Below the pieces are notes generated by a model. That model saw only the letters and a program-made list of their open reading frames with translations, ran no database searches and was not told the DNA's origin. Below, piece after piece: positions 25,606-36,560 of a DNA stretch of 64,000 nt (positions are counted from its first letter, which is position 1; each line of letters begins with the position of its first letter). Origin of the DNA: Epinephelus fuscoguttatus (lineage: Eukaryota > Chordata > Actinopteri > Perciformes > Serranidae). The position numbers and the translations under genes were made by a program. The stretch covers positions 31,263,339 through 31,327,338 of the forward strand of contig NC_064757.1 of NCBI RefSeq assembly GCF_011397635.1, in the 5' to 3' direction.

Positions 25606-26560
25606 AGGATAAATCACACACAAGATATAAAATGCTATTTTTGTGGAGGCTTTATTGTTTTCACAATTTATTGTTTCTTATCTCTGAAATTAAAGTCAAT
25701 AATAGCTTGTTTCCACTGAGGGAAATGGTTTCAGTTTGCAAACACAGACAGCTGTGTCGCCGTGACGTGTAGTTACATTTCTGGGGAGGGGCATGTCAGG
25801 CTACGGCATAGGTTCCATGTCGACATAGAGCCTATATGCCGTAGCTACGCCATTGACACAACACAAGAGTATAAATTCCACCTTATTGTCTGGCTGCTAC
25901 CTTTTTATGAAGCCCTGACCTCAACTAATAAAATACAATAAAATAAAAAACAGGCAGAGGACAGAAAAATACACCAGCACACACTTCTAGTGGGTCGACA
26001 GTGATAATTGAGTGGATTTCCTCTGTTTGAGTCTATGCATTGTGTTTTTTTGAATGAAAATCCTGCATAGCTTGACTTTAAGTTTCTAGTTACTTTACAA
26101 ATTAAGATTTTTCAAACTAAACACAATTTATCAAACATACTGTGCTACAGGCTGAACTATCTAACAGTATGTAAAGAAGTTACATGTAAAAGCTGTTTAT
26201 GTGCCAAATTATATTATATAACATTCCAATAAATGTTACAGTATTAGAGCTCTTTGAAATGGACCACCGCTCCTAAACAGTGCTTTTTACTCTAATAGGC
26301 TATTTCAAGTACATTTTGTTGCTTAGACTTTTTTTTTTTAACTTTTACTTCAGGTGAAACCTTGAATGTAGGACCACCTCTGCTTCCTGACAGACTGAGT
26401 GAAACCAGATGAATCACAATCAGAAAATAACTTCACTAATTTTCATAATTTGTCCATAGGTTTCAAAAATAAATGTCAAATGTCCGATGTCGCTGTAGAA
26501 ATCAGTGAAATATTTGTGCACACTTTGGGAGGAGGTTTTGTGAAGAAATGTAACTGTCAG
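25606..26560. other. Unassigned stretch before Ly6 copy 3
   Basis: The sequence 25801-25845 is an inverted repeat (CTACGGCATAGG and CCTATATGCCGTAG arms), part of a MITE-like unit rich in CTACGGC. Otherwise AT-rich with no gene. Confidence 0.4.
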
Positions 26561-26669
26561 GTTTTGAAAGAGGACTGAAGAGTCGGACTATAAAAGGAAC
26601 AGTTCACATCTTCTCTCCAGTTCTCCTCTCATACAGCTGATTAAAAGTCTGGTTTTCTCCTCGTTCACG

Positions 26670-27370
26670 ATGCAGTGGTTTGGAGCTCTGATCCTCTTTG
26701 TGACTCTGTCTGCAGGTAACAATTATGATTCATGTCATGTGTATTGCCATAAGGTGTAATGATAAAAATTATCGATATTTTTTTCATTTTGATCTGGCTG
26801 TTGAGTAATAATTTCTGCTTTCAATTTTCTTTTGTTGTGAGAAAAAACTTAATATTTGCACTTTCTCTCATTTTTCTTTGTGTTTTCTTCCTGTATTTGT
26901 CTTTTTTTAGATAAATGTATAAAACAATGAGTGTTAGATTTGAAGTATCTTAAACCATTTGTGACACTATTCTGTTTTTGTATAGCATTTGGACTGAAAT
27001 GCCACATATGTCAAGGCGAAACCTGCACCAACCCACAAACTTGTCCTCCCAACACTGACCGTTGTGCCACCACTAAAGTGAACAGTGAGTTGTTCTTCCA
27101 CAGTTAATATTAAGTATTTCAAATAATTTTTTTTATCTATCTGAGCTGATATATTGCCCTGTGAAATGCCTGGTGGCTTTTATTGTTGAAACTGAGCTTT
27201 TTTTCCCTTCCTGTGATGTAGATGCTGTCGCTAAGACATGCATGATTAGTAGCGCATGTGCTGGTGAAATAAAGTGCTGTGAGACGGACTTGTGTAACAG
27301 CGCCATACCCACTGGTTCCAGTGTCCTCCTCCTGCTGGTATCCTCAAGCATCATCACACTCTTTCTCTGA
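26670..27370 (+). CDS. Ly6/uPAR-like GPI-anchored protein, copy 3, intact
   Basis: The exons are 26670-26715, 26986-27084 and 27222-27370, with proper GT-AG borders and phase 1 at both junctions, giving 98 residues. A signal peptide (MQWFGALILFVTLSA) precedes LKCHIC, the Cys ladder with TCPPNTDRC, and the closing CCETDLCNS. A hydrophobic tail (VLLLLVSSSIITLFL) reads as a GPI signal. A TATA box lies at 26589-26595 and a poly(A) signal near 27500. It is the copy closest to copies 1 and 5 in exon 3, which share the tail encoding PTGSSVLLLL. The protein should sit on the outer face of the plasma membrane. Its partner is unknown. Confidence 0.85.
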
Positions 27371-27639
27371 GGCTCAGGAGCAGCCACAGCTGAAGAATAT
27401 TTGTCTTCTGTCTTACCCATTGTGAAACTCTGGAAGAACAAAAAAAAAAAGATCCAAAATGTAAAAGCTGTGAATGACTGCAAATTGAAGTTTGCTCAAT
27501 AAAAAACAATTGATCAACCACTGAACTGTTTAATTCTTAAAGGTCTGCAATGCACAACCAGCAAAACTAGCTTTGTTATGAAACCTTAATTAGAAACATG
27601 AGCCATTACATGTGAACAATCACAAGCAAATCATTAACT

Positions 27640-27930
27640 TAAATGTTTAGGTGTTGATCTGAGAAATAATAAAGCAGATCAGTAAACTTTAAGTTTTTGC
27701 ACCTCCTGCTTTGATGCCAGTGGTTACCTTTTACATTTATCACCACAAAGTGCTGATGTGCAACAGATTCAAAGTTCAACTAAGTGTCTCATCACTTTAG
27801 ACACAAATACAGTGTAGAGAATATTTGGTGTCAGATAACAAGCTGGATGAATCCATCAAATAACTCAGCTACACTTTCTTTTTAGAGGTGGAAGAAAAGA
27901 TGAGGAAAGGCAATGTGGCAAATATAGTAC
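27640..27930. repeat. 3' flank duplicated with Ly6 copy 5
   Basis: Phrases such as GAAGCAGA/AAAGCAGA, GCCAGTGGTTAC, TTCAAAG, TTTAGACACAAAT, GCTGGATGAATC and ACACTTTCTTTTTAGAGGTGGA occur in the same order here and at 35265-35580. Copies 3 and 5 therefore belong to one duplicated unit that includes 3' flank. Confidence 0.7.
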
Positions 27931-28019
27931 ACTGAGAATAAAGCTAAACGGAAACTAGTTTATGCAGAAGGCTAATGGTTTACACGTTAAAAGTACTTAG
28001 TACTTAGCAGTAGTATAGC

Positions 28020-28935
28020 TGCTGCACAGCGATGGGTCGGGTCCGGGCATTTTTAATCAATTCTGAGCAACAAGCAGAAGAATTGGAAGACATTAAGGAA
28101 TTTAGCAACATAATCTGCCTTTTGCATCAGCAGAGGCTTGAACTCTCAACCTCTGAGACTAAGAATCAATTTTTATCTCACTGAGCTAATTAATCAGTGA
28201 CAATTCATGTGTAGCTTCACAAACTGACTAAGCCAGACGTGCAGGTTTAGCAGCCGTCCACGCATGGAAAAGCAGATTTCAAACCACTGTAAAAAAAAAT
28301 TCAGTTATCAAAACAAAAATCTGAAAATACACATATTTCATCTAGACAGCATGGAGATGTTGGTAATTTATGTTAACAATGATTGATTTGCTTCATAAGT
28401 GAAAAACTGATGTTTAACTAGTTGAGCTATGTGCAAAGTGAGAAGCCTCAGATGGTTTCACACTGAAGTATTGACACTGGATCTTTGTGCGAAGTTTGGT
28501 TTATTTTCAAGCATGAGAAGGCAGATTTTCTAGCAGAAAAAAGACTTGAATATGCTGCACAGTGATCAGTCATGCTCAGGCAAGTTTAAGCAATAAGCTG
28601 GAGCACAAGAAGATGTTTACATTACAATGTGGATTCTGCACCAGTTGAGGCTCAAACCCCCAACCTCTGGAACCTAAAATGGGGGTCAACCACTCTGAGC
28701 TAATTGGCAAGTAGCAACTCAACAGTGGCTTCACAAATTGAGTAAGCCATTCACTGGTGTGTAGGAAAGCAGCCACCCATGCATGGAAAGGCAGATTTGA
28801 AACCACTGTAAAAAAAAAAAAAAAAAAATCAGTTATTAAGACAGAAATCTGAAAATACACATATTGCATCTAGACAGCATGGAGATGTTGGTAATTTGTT
28901 TGTAACAATGATTGATTTGCTCCATAAGTGAAAAA
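28020..28935. repeat. Tandem duplication with tRNA-like SINE segments
   Basis: Two related units, about 28020-28410 and 28552-28935, share TGCACAG, AACCTCTG, GAGCTAATT, CATGGAAA, ATCTAGACAGCATGGAGATG and GAAAAACTGATGTTTAA in order. Read on the minus strand, 28195-28135 and 28715-28645 contain a box-A-like TTAGCTCAG and a box-B-like GGGTTTGAGCC at tRNA-like spacing, so each unit probably contains a tRNA-derived SINE head. No intact tRNA fold was checked. Confidence 0.5.
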
Positions 28936-29615
28936 CTGATGTTTAAAATTGCCATTTTTACATTGACTCCAATTGTTCACATTAGAGCAAAAAATGCTGT
29001 CAAAAATCCAGTTTTTGAGATAAAATTCTGAAATTTGCCACACATCATCTACCATGACTCTAGAATTTTGTCTTTTTTTCATGAACATTGAAGATTTATT
29101 TAGCAAGAATTTGCATGTATATGTTTACAGTACCGTTTACAGTCAAACATTTTGATGCACTGTAGGCTCAATTTTTGATCAATCAAAAATCTGAGAAACG
29201 TAGTTTTTTTTTTGGACAGTCTGAAGATGCTCTGTAGCAAGTTTGGTGTCAATTGAGCAAAAATTGTGGGAGGAGATAGGTTTAAGAAGTTTGTGATGAA
29301 CTTCATAATTTTTAATAGGTTTAAATGTACAAAAGTTTCTTCAGTATTGGGGCTACAGTTTGATGAAAGTTGTGAAGTTGTAGCACGTATGGTTGATTTG
29401 TTATGAATTTTCATTGGCTTGAGTTTACAGCTGAGGATATCTGGCATGAGACTGGATCTTTGTGCAAAGTTTGGTGAGTTTTCACCCATGGGAAGTATGA
29501 TTTCCGTGGAAGAAGAAAGAAGAAGAATACGTAGGATTACAATAGTGTCCTGGCAGTTCAGCTGCCCGGACCCTAACTAGAGTCTGTGTAAGATGGAGCT
29601 TATAATAATTGTCTT
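28936..29615. other. Repeat-like stretch without a gene
   Basis: The text style (GTGCAAAGTTTGGTGAGTTTTC, ATTTCCGTGGAAGAAGAAAG near 29460-29520) matches that at 28480-28530, so this is one more member of the same interspersed repeat. No coding frame is convincing. Confidence 0.4.
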
Positions 29616-30140
29616 GTGAAAACTTTTAGTCACTTTTGCCAATGTTCATGTTTTCAGCTTATTGTAAAGATTATATCATCATCTTTGGGGTAATTAAACA
29701 TATGGATGTCCAGTTTTTCCTCACAAGAATAAACATATACAGAGAAAGGAACAACCATTTGCGTTCTTTTGCACTTTTCTTTCATAATCCAGGTAACATG
29801 TATTCACTGCAATACAAAGATCGTTAACATTGGCAATCATTCAATTAGGAAACACTTCCCTTCAGCATTTCAAATTCTGTTGAGTCACAGTGGAAACACC
29901 CAGATGGATTTTACCAAAAATATCCTCCACTAAAATACTGGTCAAGTCATTTATTCAGTGTGTTGATAAAATCCTTTTATATCAATCTGAAACTTTTTTC
30001 CCCTCACAGTAATTAATGTGTTTTACGTGCATGTTTGATACAAAAACATATGAGTATTATTCCAAATTATGCTACTGGTCGTAGTATCAAGAATATAAGA
30101 AAGCAACACAATGACTTGCAACTTACAGCAATTGTTTTAT
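29616..30140. repeat. Segmental duplication block, unit 2
   Basis: The phrases TATTCACTGCAATACAAAGA, AACATTGGCAATCATT, AGGAAACACTTCCCTTCAGC and TCACAGTGGAAACACCCAGA match 40735-40860. The later part matches 41090-41160 and 2510-2575. It resumes at about 30780-30945 (GCAGAGGTGAGTGTTT, AGCTGATAAGGCAAATAAAG) after two inserted repeats. Confidence 0.7.
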
Positions 30141-30159
30141 TTTTCAACAAACATTCATC

Positions 30160-30390
30160 TTCATTCATCTTCTAACCGCTTCATCCTCTTGAGGGTCGCG
30201 GGGGGGCTGGAGCCTATCCCAGCTGACATCGGGCGAGAGGCAGGGTACACCCTGGACAGGTCGCCAGACTATCACAGGGCTGACACATAGAAACAAACAA
30301 CCATTCGCACTCACATTCACGCCTACAGGCAATTTAGAGTCACCAATTAACCTGCATGTCTTTGGATTGTGGGAGGAAGCTGGAGTACCT
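30160..30390. repeat. Interspersed fish repeat (copy 1)
   Basis: The sequence from TTCTAACCGCTTCATCC to GGATTGTGGGAGGAAGC is a very common fish repeat. A second copy at 53898-54170 shares CCTGGACAGGTC, CAGACTATCACAGGGCTGAC and CAATTTAGAGTC. I do not assign it to a class. Confidence 0.7.
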
Positions 30391-30393
30391 GGA

Positions 30394-30770
30394 GTCATAA
30401 ACCAGTTCAGGGAGGACCCAAATGCAGAGTAACAGGCAGGTTAAAGTTTTAACGTACCTGATAACAAACATCCATAGCAGACAAGTACCTAAAAGTCCAA
30501 ATGAAAGAAGAACCAAAACTGAAACTGAAAACCAGCCAGGGAAGCACGATGAACACAAGTAAGAACTTGGGCAGAAATCCAAAACCCAACACGAGAGACG
30601 AAACAAGAAACAACACCGTAAAGACTGAAATGAACACAGGACAAACTGACAAGGAACAAAAGGAAACACACAGGTTTATATACACAGAAAACAAATCACA
30701 AGAACAAGACGAAGCTGGAGCAGGACATAGGCAAAAAGAGGGAAATAGGGATTGGCTAACAGACACATAG
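30394..30770. repeat. LTR-like repeat, second copy
   Basis: Matches 2968-3355: GAGTCATAAACCAGTTCAGG, AACAGGCAGGTTAA, AAGTCCAAATGAAAG, AAACACACAGGT, ATATACACAGAAAAC. It lacks the nested Harbinger-like piece and the right-hand part seen in the first copy. No coding capacity. Confidence 0.7.
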
Positions 30771-30945
30771 TACCCACAGTGTTTTCATACAAAGCTGGTT
30801 GACAACTGGAGTCCCTTTTAAAATGTGACGGTGAAAAGCATGAAGAATATACGCAGAGGTGAGTGTTTCATTGCTCTGCTGGTTTTCTGAGGAGCTTAGT
30901 TCAGCTGATAAGGCAAATAAAGCCAAACACTTCTTTTAAGCCCTG

Positions 30946-31455
30946 CTCTGGATTAAATCAGCTGAGCATAAACGGTTGGAAGTTTTTAAGGCAAAGCAAT
31001 AACACAGTATGTTTGCTATAGTCACATTTCTTGGCATAAAATGTTGACCTCAGACTTTAGTCTCAATCAATCACTATTTACATGCATCAAAATGACCACC
31101 ACTAACTGTGTGTATATAAAGACCTTAAAGGGAAGACAGGCATAGTGCAGGCAGATGTAGAAGAAGAAACAAAAATCTAATGAATACAATGAGTATAACG
31201 AGTATAGTGAGCCCTAGTATGTCCAGGAAGCTGACAACATTACATGTCTATGTACAGATCATCTGTTGTGGTCTGGTGCTTTAAACCAGTGGTTCCCAAC
31301 TGGTGGGTCACAGTCCAGTCCAGTCACAGTGGGTTGCAGGTGAAGAAGGGGGTTAGGGAGTAAGTTACTTGTTTAAAATACAAAATGTGAGTAACCGTAT
31401 TCCATCACAGCTCGAGTTTAAGTTGGTGATTTTCTGATTACAGTGACTTTGAAAA
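30946..31455. other. Unassigned stretch with a hAT-MITE end
   Basis: A single terminal sequence, CAGTGGTTCCCAACTGGTGG at about 31290-31309, matches the right inverted end of the MITE at 62169-62469. No partner end is nearby, so it is a truncated copy. The rest carries no visible gene. Confidence 0.5.
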
Positions 31456-31457
31456 TA

Positions 31458-32505
31458 CACTGAACAAAAATTTAAACTTCAAATTTCTTCAATTCGTGTC
31501 CGTGAGCACTTCCCGTTTTCCAAGATAATCCATCCGCCTATCAGGTGTGGCCTATCAAGATGCTGATTAAACAGCGTCATTACTACACAGGTGAGCCTTT
31601 GGGTGGTCACAACTAAAGGCCACTCTAAAATGTGCAGTGTGATCACACAACACAACACCACAGGTGTTGCAAGTTTTAGGGAGGGTGCCATTGGCACTCT
31701 GCCCTGACGGTTTGTGCAGAAATAATTTGTTTGTGCAAACCAATTGTTGCATCAGCTTTCCGGGTGGCTGGACTCAGATGATTTCGCAGGTAAAGACACT
31801 GGATGTGGAGATCCTGAGCTGATGCGGCTGTATGTGGTGCATTGTTGTGGGTGTACTGCCGAAGTCACGGAAATGGCGTAAGAGACGGCTCATGCTCAGG
31901 AAATGAACATTCAGTTCATGGGCAACAGCTCTGGTGGACATCCATGGCATTGTGCTGTGATCACACTGCACATTTTAGAGGCCGTTTACACGTTGCCGGC
32001 TATTTTCATAAACGGACATTTCACCGTCTCCGTTTTCAAAAAGATCTTCGTTTACACTTACCCGTGTATATATACACAAGAGCACGCCAAACCTGTAGGT
32101 GGCAGTGTAACGAGAAGCTCAAGCCTTCCATGTATCCATTGTCACCATAGCAACATAGGTCGCACTTTTGACACAGGCGCAAGTTACGGCACATACTGTG
32201 ACGTCGGCTGCCTATAACTCCGTTTATCTCTGTTTATCTCAGTTTACATGCAAACGCGCAACCGGAGTTTTCCAAAATCTCCACTCTGGCCGGAGTTTTT
32301 AGAAAGACTCGTTTTCAGAGGAGAAATCTCCGTTTGCGTGTAAACGAAGGGCACAAACGAAGGAAGATGTCTCCGTTTATCAAAATCACCGTGAACGTGT
32401 AAACAGCCTCTTATAGTGTCCTTTTATTGTGACCACCCCAAGGCACACCTGTGTAGTAATGATGCTGTTTAATCAGCTGGTTGATATGCCACACCTGTCA
32501 GGTGC
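31458..32505. mobile_element. Fold-back Tc1-like derivative
   Basis: It begins after a TA at 31456-31457 with CACTGAACAAAAATTTAAAC, an end I recognise from another fish Tc1 family. The same family's 5' sequence appears + at the left (31540-31720: GTGTGGCCTATCAAGATGCTG, CACTCTAAAATGTGCAG) and inverted at the right (31930-31977 and 32411-32500: TGCACATTTTA, CCTTTTATTGTGACCAC). A transposase piece reads on the minus strand at 31971-31774 (MSTRAVAHELNVHF). The two halves form a large palindrome, with the true right terminus missing near 32505. Confidence 0.65.
31978..32410. mobile_element. PIF/Harbinger-type MITE inside the fold-back element
   Basis: 433 bp with inverted ends GAGGCCGTTTACACGTTG and the complement of GAGGCTGTTTACACGTTC, flanked by TTA on both sides (31975-31977 and 32411-32413). 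A 3-base TTA duplication is the PIF/Harbinger hallmark. The interior repeats the phrase CTCCGTTT and has no coding frame. Confidence 0.75.
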
Positions 32506-32530
32506 ACTGAGTGCACTGCTCAGACGATTC

Positions 32531-32732
32531 TACACATACTTGTCCTGACGGCTTTGACCATTGTATCTCCACTAATGGGAACGGTGAGTTGTTCTCCCAC
32601 AGCTGAGCAGTGATGGATGTACAAACAACATAGTATATTGCTGTGACATGGACTTGTGTAACAGCGCCACACCCACTGGCTCCAGTGTTTTCCTCCTTTA
32701 CTTCCTCAGCCATCGTCACACTCTTTCTCTGA
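32531..32732 (+). pseudogene. Ly6 copy 4, 5'-truncated fragment with lost intron 2
   Basis: It starts inside exon 2 (frame reads HTCPDGFDHCISTNGN), reaches GTGAGTTGTTCTCCCACAG at 32585-32603, and goes almost at once into exon 3 (SSDGCTNN...YCCDMDLCNSATPTGSSV). So intron 2 has shrunk to about 20 bases, far too short to splice. The tail is frameshifted before the stop near 32730. Exon 1 and the promoter are missing. Exon 3 is closest to copy 5 (shared GCAGTGATGGATGTACAAAC). Confidence 0.85.
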
Positions 32733-32884
32733 GGCTCTGGAGCAGCTACATCTTAAGAATATGAGTCTTCTTTCTCACCCAGTTTGTACAGCTCAAGAAC
32801 AATAAACACATTTCCAACATACGAAAGCTGTAAATGACTGCATATCAGTGTTCATTCAATAAAAACACAATATAATCAACTCAA

Positions 32885-33885
32885 GAACAATCAGTTTACA
32901 TGCTCCCTCTGGGCCTTCTTATACACAGACATAATGTCAGTTTCCATTTGTAAGCAGATGACACTCAGATCTATTTATGCTGTGATCCAACAAAAAACTA
33001 TCAAAACACAATTAACCTGCTAATCACAAAATGTCCTACAGCTTAATGCTAACAAGACAGAGATATTGATGACAGGACAAGATAGTGCAAACGTTCAGAT
33101 ATCAAACAGTCTGGGTTATCTGTCCCATTCAATACCTCCACTTTGTAGAAATCTTCAGTTTCCCCTCAGTTTAGACAAACATACAAATTCAGTAGTTCAG
33201 TCCGGCTTTCACCATCTCAGAAATATTTCCAGGATCAGATCCAGAGCATTCTTGTCTAACATCTGGAAGCTGTTAGTCTTGCATTTATAACCAGTTCATT
33301 AGAATATTGCAATTCCTTGCTCTCTGACATCAGTAAAAAAAAATCCCCTAGCTAAATCATAACTCTGCTGCCAGAATCTTGACTCAGACTAGAAAACACA
33401 ACCACATCACACCAATCCTGGCTTCCCTACACTGGTTACCTGTTGCTTTTAGAATTGATTTTAAGATTTTACTGATTACTTACCAAGCCCTGAGAGGCCT
33501 TGCTCTGAGTTGTATAACAGATCTCTTATTGCCCTATGTCCCCTCTCGCACCCTGAGATCCTCAGATGCATCTTTTCTTATTGTTCTAAGGTCTAGATTA
33601 ATTCACAAAGGTGACAGAGCCTTTGCAGTCAGAGCTCCTGCCTGAGGAGGTCAAGGGTGTAAACTCAGTCTGATCTTTTAAATCTTTTCTGAAAACCTAC
33701 TTGTTTGGAATTGCCTTTCAGGGATTTTAACTGTTGTGTTGTTGCATGTGTTGCTCTGTTATGTGTACTCTGTTTTATTGCTTTTATCTTGTTTTATTTG
33801 CCTTGTCCTTTGCACAGTTTTGTAAAGCACTTTCTAACTGTGTTTTGAAAGGTGCTATATTAATGACGTTTATTGCTATTATTAG
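32885..33885 (+). mobile_element. L2-like LINE 3' remnant
   Basis: Reading + with frameshifts: MLPLGLLIHRHNVSFH, ADDTQIYL, SSLEYCNSLLSD, then the open piece at 33379-33645 (LASLHWLPVAFRIDFKILLITY, LLPYVPSRTLRSSD). It ends in the L2 tail TTTGTAAAGCACTTTCTAAC, AAAGGTGCTATATTAATGAC. It starts right after the poly(A) region of Ly6 copy 4. Multiple frame breaks make it inactive. Confidence 0.8.
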
Positions 33886-34312
33886 TTTAAATCATCTAAT
33901 GGAATATGTTACAAATTACGTATGCATTGAATAATCTGCAGTGGAATACATTTTAAAAATAACCCTCCCAACACTGATCAGGGACAGCTGTCTATCATCC
34001 TGCATCACCACATCAGGGTTTAAAGTACCGAAATGGCAATGATGGTAAAAATGGGTACAACTGACATGTTCTCTCCCACTTTGTCACAGCTGTTGTTGAA
34101 AAAAAAAAAGCACTGAGAAGATTCACTGGTGATGTTAATGATCTAGTCTGCAACATCTGCATGGCTGTTTCTCTGGAATAGCATGGGAGGAGGCATTCTG
34201 AGGAAACTTTGGGAGTGAGACTGAGAAGTTGGACAATAAAAGGAAAAGATTCAGGAGAGTTCACATCTTCTCCTCAGCTCTCTCACTGGGTTGATTTTTC
34301 TTTCTGTTCACG

Positions 34313-35063
34313 ATGCAGTTTTATGGAGCTCTGATCCTCTTTGTGTCTCTGTCTGCGAGTGAGAACAGCTTATGATTCTTATGCTTTGGCTTGACATCAT
34401 GACACAAATGAATAAAAGGTTAGTAATGTTTTAAAGTCATTGTGGTTGTGACGTCTGGTTAGGCGGTGTGATGGGATGTATTATTTTTGGTCTTTAAGTA
34501 ATTTTAAGTAATATGCAGATATTGATTTGAATTTTGAATTTTGAATAATAATGAAAAAGGATGCAAATATCTTTTCACAGTGGTTGGATTTTTTTAAATA
34601 CAATTTAAGGCCAATGTAAAGCCCCTCACTGAACAAACATAAGACCATGATGAGCGACGCCCCAAACTGCACAGTGGGACCATAAAAATGACTGCATGGT
34701 GCATCTTAACTACACATGTGTGACACTATTCTGTATTTCTGTGTAGCATACGGATTGCAATGCTACACATGTGAAGGCTACTTGTGCACAGAAGTGTCAA
34801 CTTGTGCTGCTGGCTTTGACCATTGTTCCTTCTCTGATGTGATTATCTGAGCTGGCATGTCCGGTGGCTTTTATTGTTGATGAAACTGAGGTTTTTTCCC
34901 ATCATGTCACACAGGTAATTTGACCAAGGCATGCATTAGCAGTGATGGATGTACAAACAACATACATTGCTGTAAGACGGACTTGTGCAACAGCGTCACA
35001 CCAACTGGTTCCAGTGTCCTCCTTTTACTGTCATCCTCAGGCATCATCACACTCTTTCTCTGA
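34313..35063 (+). pseudogene. Ly6 copy 5, intron-2 donor deleted
   Basis: Exon 1 is 34313-34358 (MQFYGALILFVSLSA) with a GTGAGA donor. Exon 2 starts at 34747 after TGTAG and reads YGLQCYTCEGYLCTEVSTCAAGF...FSD. The paralogues next have a GTGAGTTGTTC donor; here a deletion of about 60 bases joins the exon to TGATTATCTGAGC in mid-intron. The only nearby GT (34839-34840) would put exon 3 (34915-35063, GNLTKACISSDGC...HCCKTDLCNSV) out of frame, giving an early stop. The C-terminal GPI signal is otherwise intact. It is a probable pseudogene, unless an alternative donor restores frame. Promoter elements like those of copy 2 (GGGAGGAGGC, GAGACTGAGAAGTTG) are kept at 34187-34232. Confidence 0.75.
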
Positions 35064-35264
35064 GGCTCTGGAGCAGCTACAGCTGAAGATTATGATTCTT
35101 CTTTCTCACCCAGTTTGTACAGCTCAAGAACAGTAAACACATTTTCAACACGTGAAAGCTGTAAATGACTGCATGTCGATGTTTGTTCAATAAAAACCAT
35201 TGAATTGTGTAATTCCTGAAGTTCTGCATTCACATTATCACATGATTCATTTTTGATCTAGGAG

Positions 35265-35600
35265 TAATGAAGCAGAACAGCCGACTTTAAGATTACGCAC
35301 ATTCTGCCTTGACGGCAGTGGTTACTTTCGACACTTACCCACAACTTGCTCAAGTTCAACGCATTCAAAGGTCAACAGAGTCTCTTACCGTTTGAGACAC
35401 AAATGAATGTAGAAAATATTTTGTGTCAGAAATAAAGCTGGATGAATCTGTCAAATAATGTTTTACTTTATGCACTTGGATTCTTTTGTCTTTTGTTAAA
35501 GGCAAAATTTGGCTACACTTTCTTTTTAGAGGTGGAAAAAAAAGAAGAGATAGTTAGACAATGTGGCAAATATATGGCACGCCACAGCTAATCCAAAGAC
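35265..35600. repeat. 3' flank duplicated with Ly6 copy 3
   Basis: Partner of 27640-27930, same order of shared phrases. An extra segment (CTTTATGCACTTGGATTC and following) separates the last two blocks here. Confidence 0.65.
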
Positions 35601-35799
35601 TCATGGTTTACAGAAATGTACATAACTGGTCAAATCTCATATACAGTTAAGTTAGTTCAGTTGGTTTGCAGGAGCTTAAATAAACTCAGGGCTCAAGAGA
35701 CCAAGAAAACCTTCAGAGACATGACTGAGGGTAAAATGAGGCAGAACAGTCCAAGAAGGAGAAATGCTTTCCTTGAGCTTACTGACAGGGCCTGATTTA

Positions 35800-36065
35800 T
35801 GGTAAACTTCCTGCATTGTTCCAGTCCTAGCACTCTCATGTTCTTTGACTTTTCCACTGCTTTTAACCCCACAAAGCCCTGCCGGCTAAGATAGAAGCTT
35901 CTGGCAATGCTACTGCACCTCAACACCACATCCCTGGTTATGCACTTCCTCATTGGCCAACCACAGTATATCAGAGTGGGTAGCTGTACCTCTGAGATTT
36001 CTCAGATTTCGACACACTCTACACCTCAGACTTCTGTTACAGCACTAGTTCCTGTTCCGCTTTCA
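35800..36065 (+). mobile_element. Non-LTR reverse transcriptase fragment (Rex1/CR1-like)
   Basis: Read + in drifting frames: FFDFSTAFNPTKPC, then LNTTSLVMHFLIGQPQYIRVGSC, then TLYTSDFCYSTSSC, the order found in RT motifs of Rex1-type fish LINEs (fingers, palm A, then the stretch before the YADD box). It is short, frameshifted and lacks YADD. No gene beside it explains these frames. Confidence 0.55.
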
Positions 36066-36184
36066 GGTGGTTCCTCCACAGACCAGCCAATGGGGGGGTC
36101 AAAGGACAAAGATGCTGGGCCCAAAGCTCAGGGGGGCTCATGCAAAGGTCAGTGACCCTTTGAAGGGGATCAAGTACAACAATT

Positions 36185-36560
36185 TATAACACATTCTCAC
36201 TCTGACCTCGTCTCATATCAACCTTTGGTCATGAACTTTCTACGTCCAGATACGACGTGAAAGGTACCCTGGGTGCGTTGGGTGTTGACGTTCCAGGACA
36301 CTGTGTCAAGTTCTGCCTGTTACATGCATTGTCCTCTTTCAAAATACACTTCGGTTTTCACAGGAAATCTACCGTTTACATACAGTCTCTTTCAAGAATG
36401 CAAATTGATGTCGTTTTCCTCCAACAACTAACGCATGTGGTTGGGTTTAAGCAACAAAAACACTGCTCTCCCGGGTGAAAGTCAGTGTTTGTTGGACCCA
36501 TCCACCCTACTTGGTGACTGGCTGTGTGTCATGCCGAGATTAACGGATGGCTTTTTCGTC
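36185..36560. repeat. Middle-repetitive sequence, uninterrupted copy
   Basis: Matches the two halves around Tc1 copy 1 (13395-13648 and 15285-15560). At the equivalent point (36376-36386, TTTACATACAG) there is no Tc1 insert, so it serves as an unoccupied relative of that site. Confidence 0.65.
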
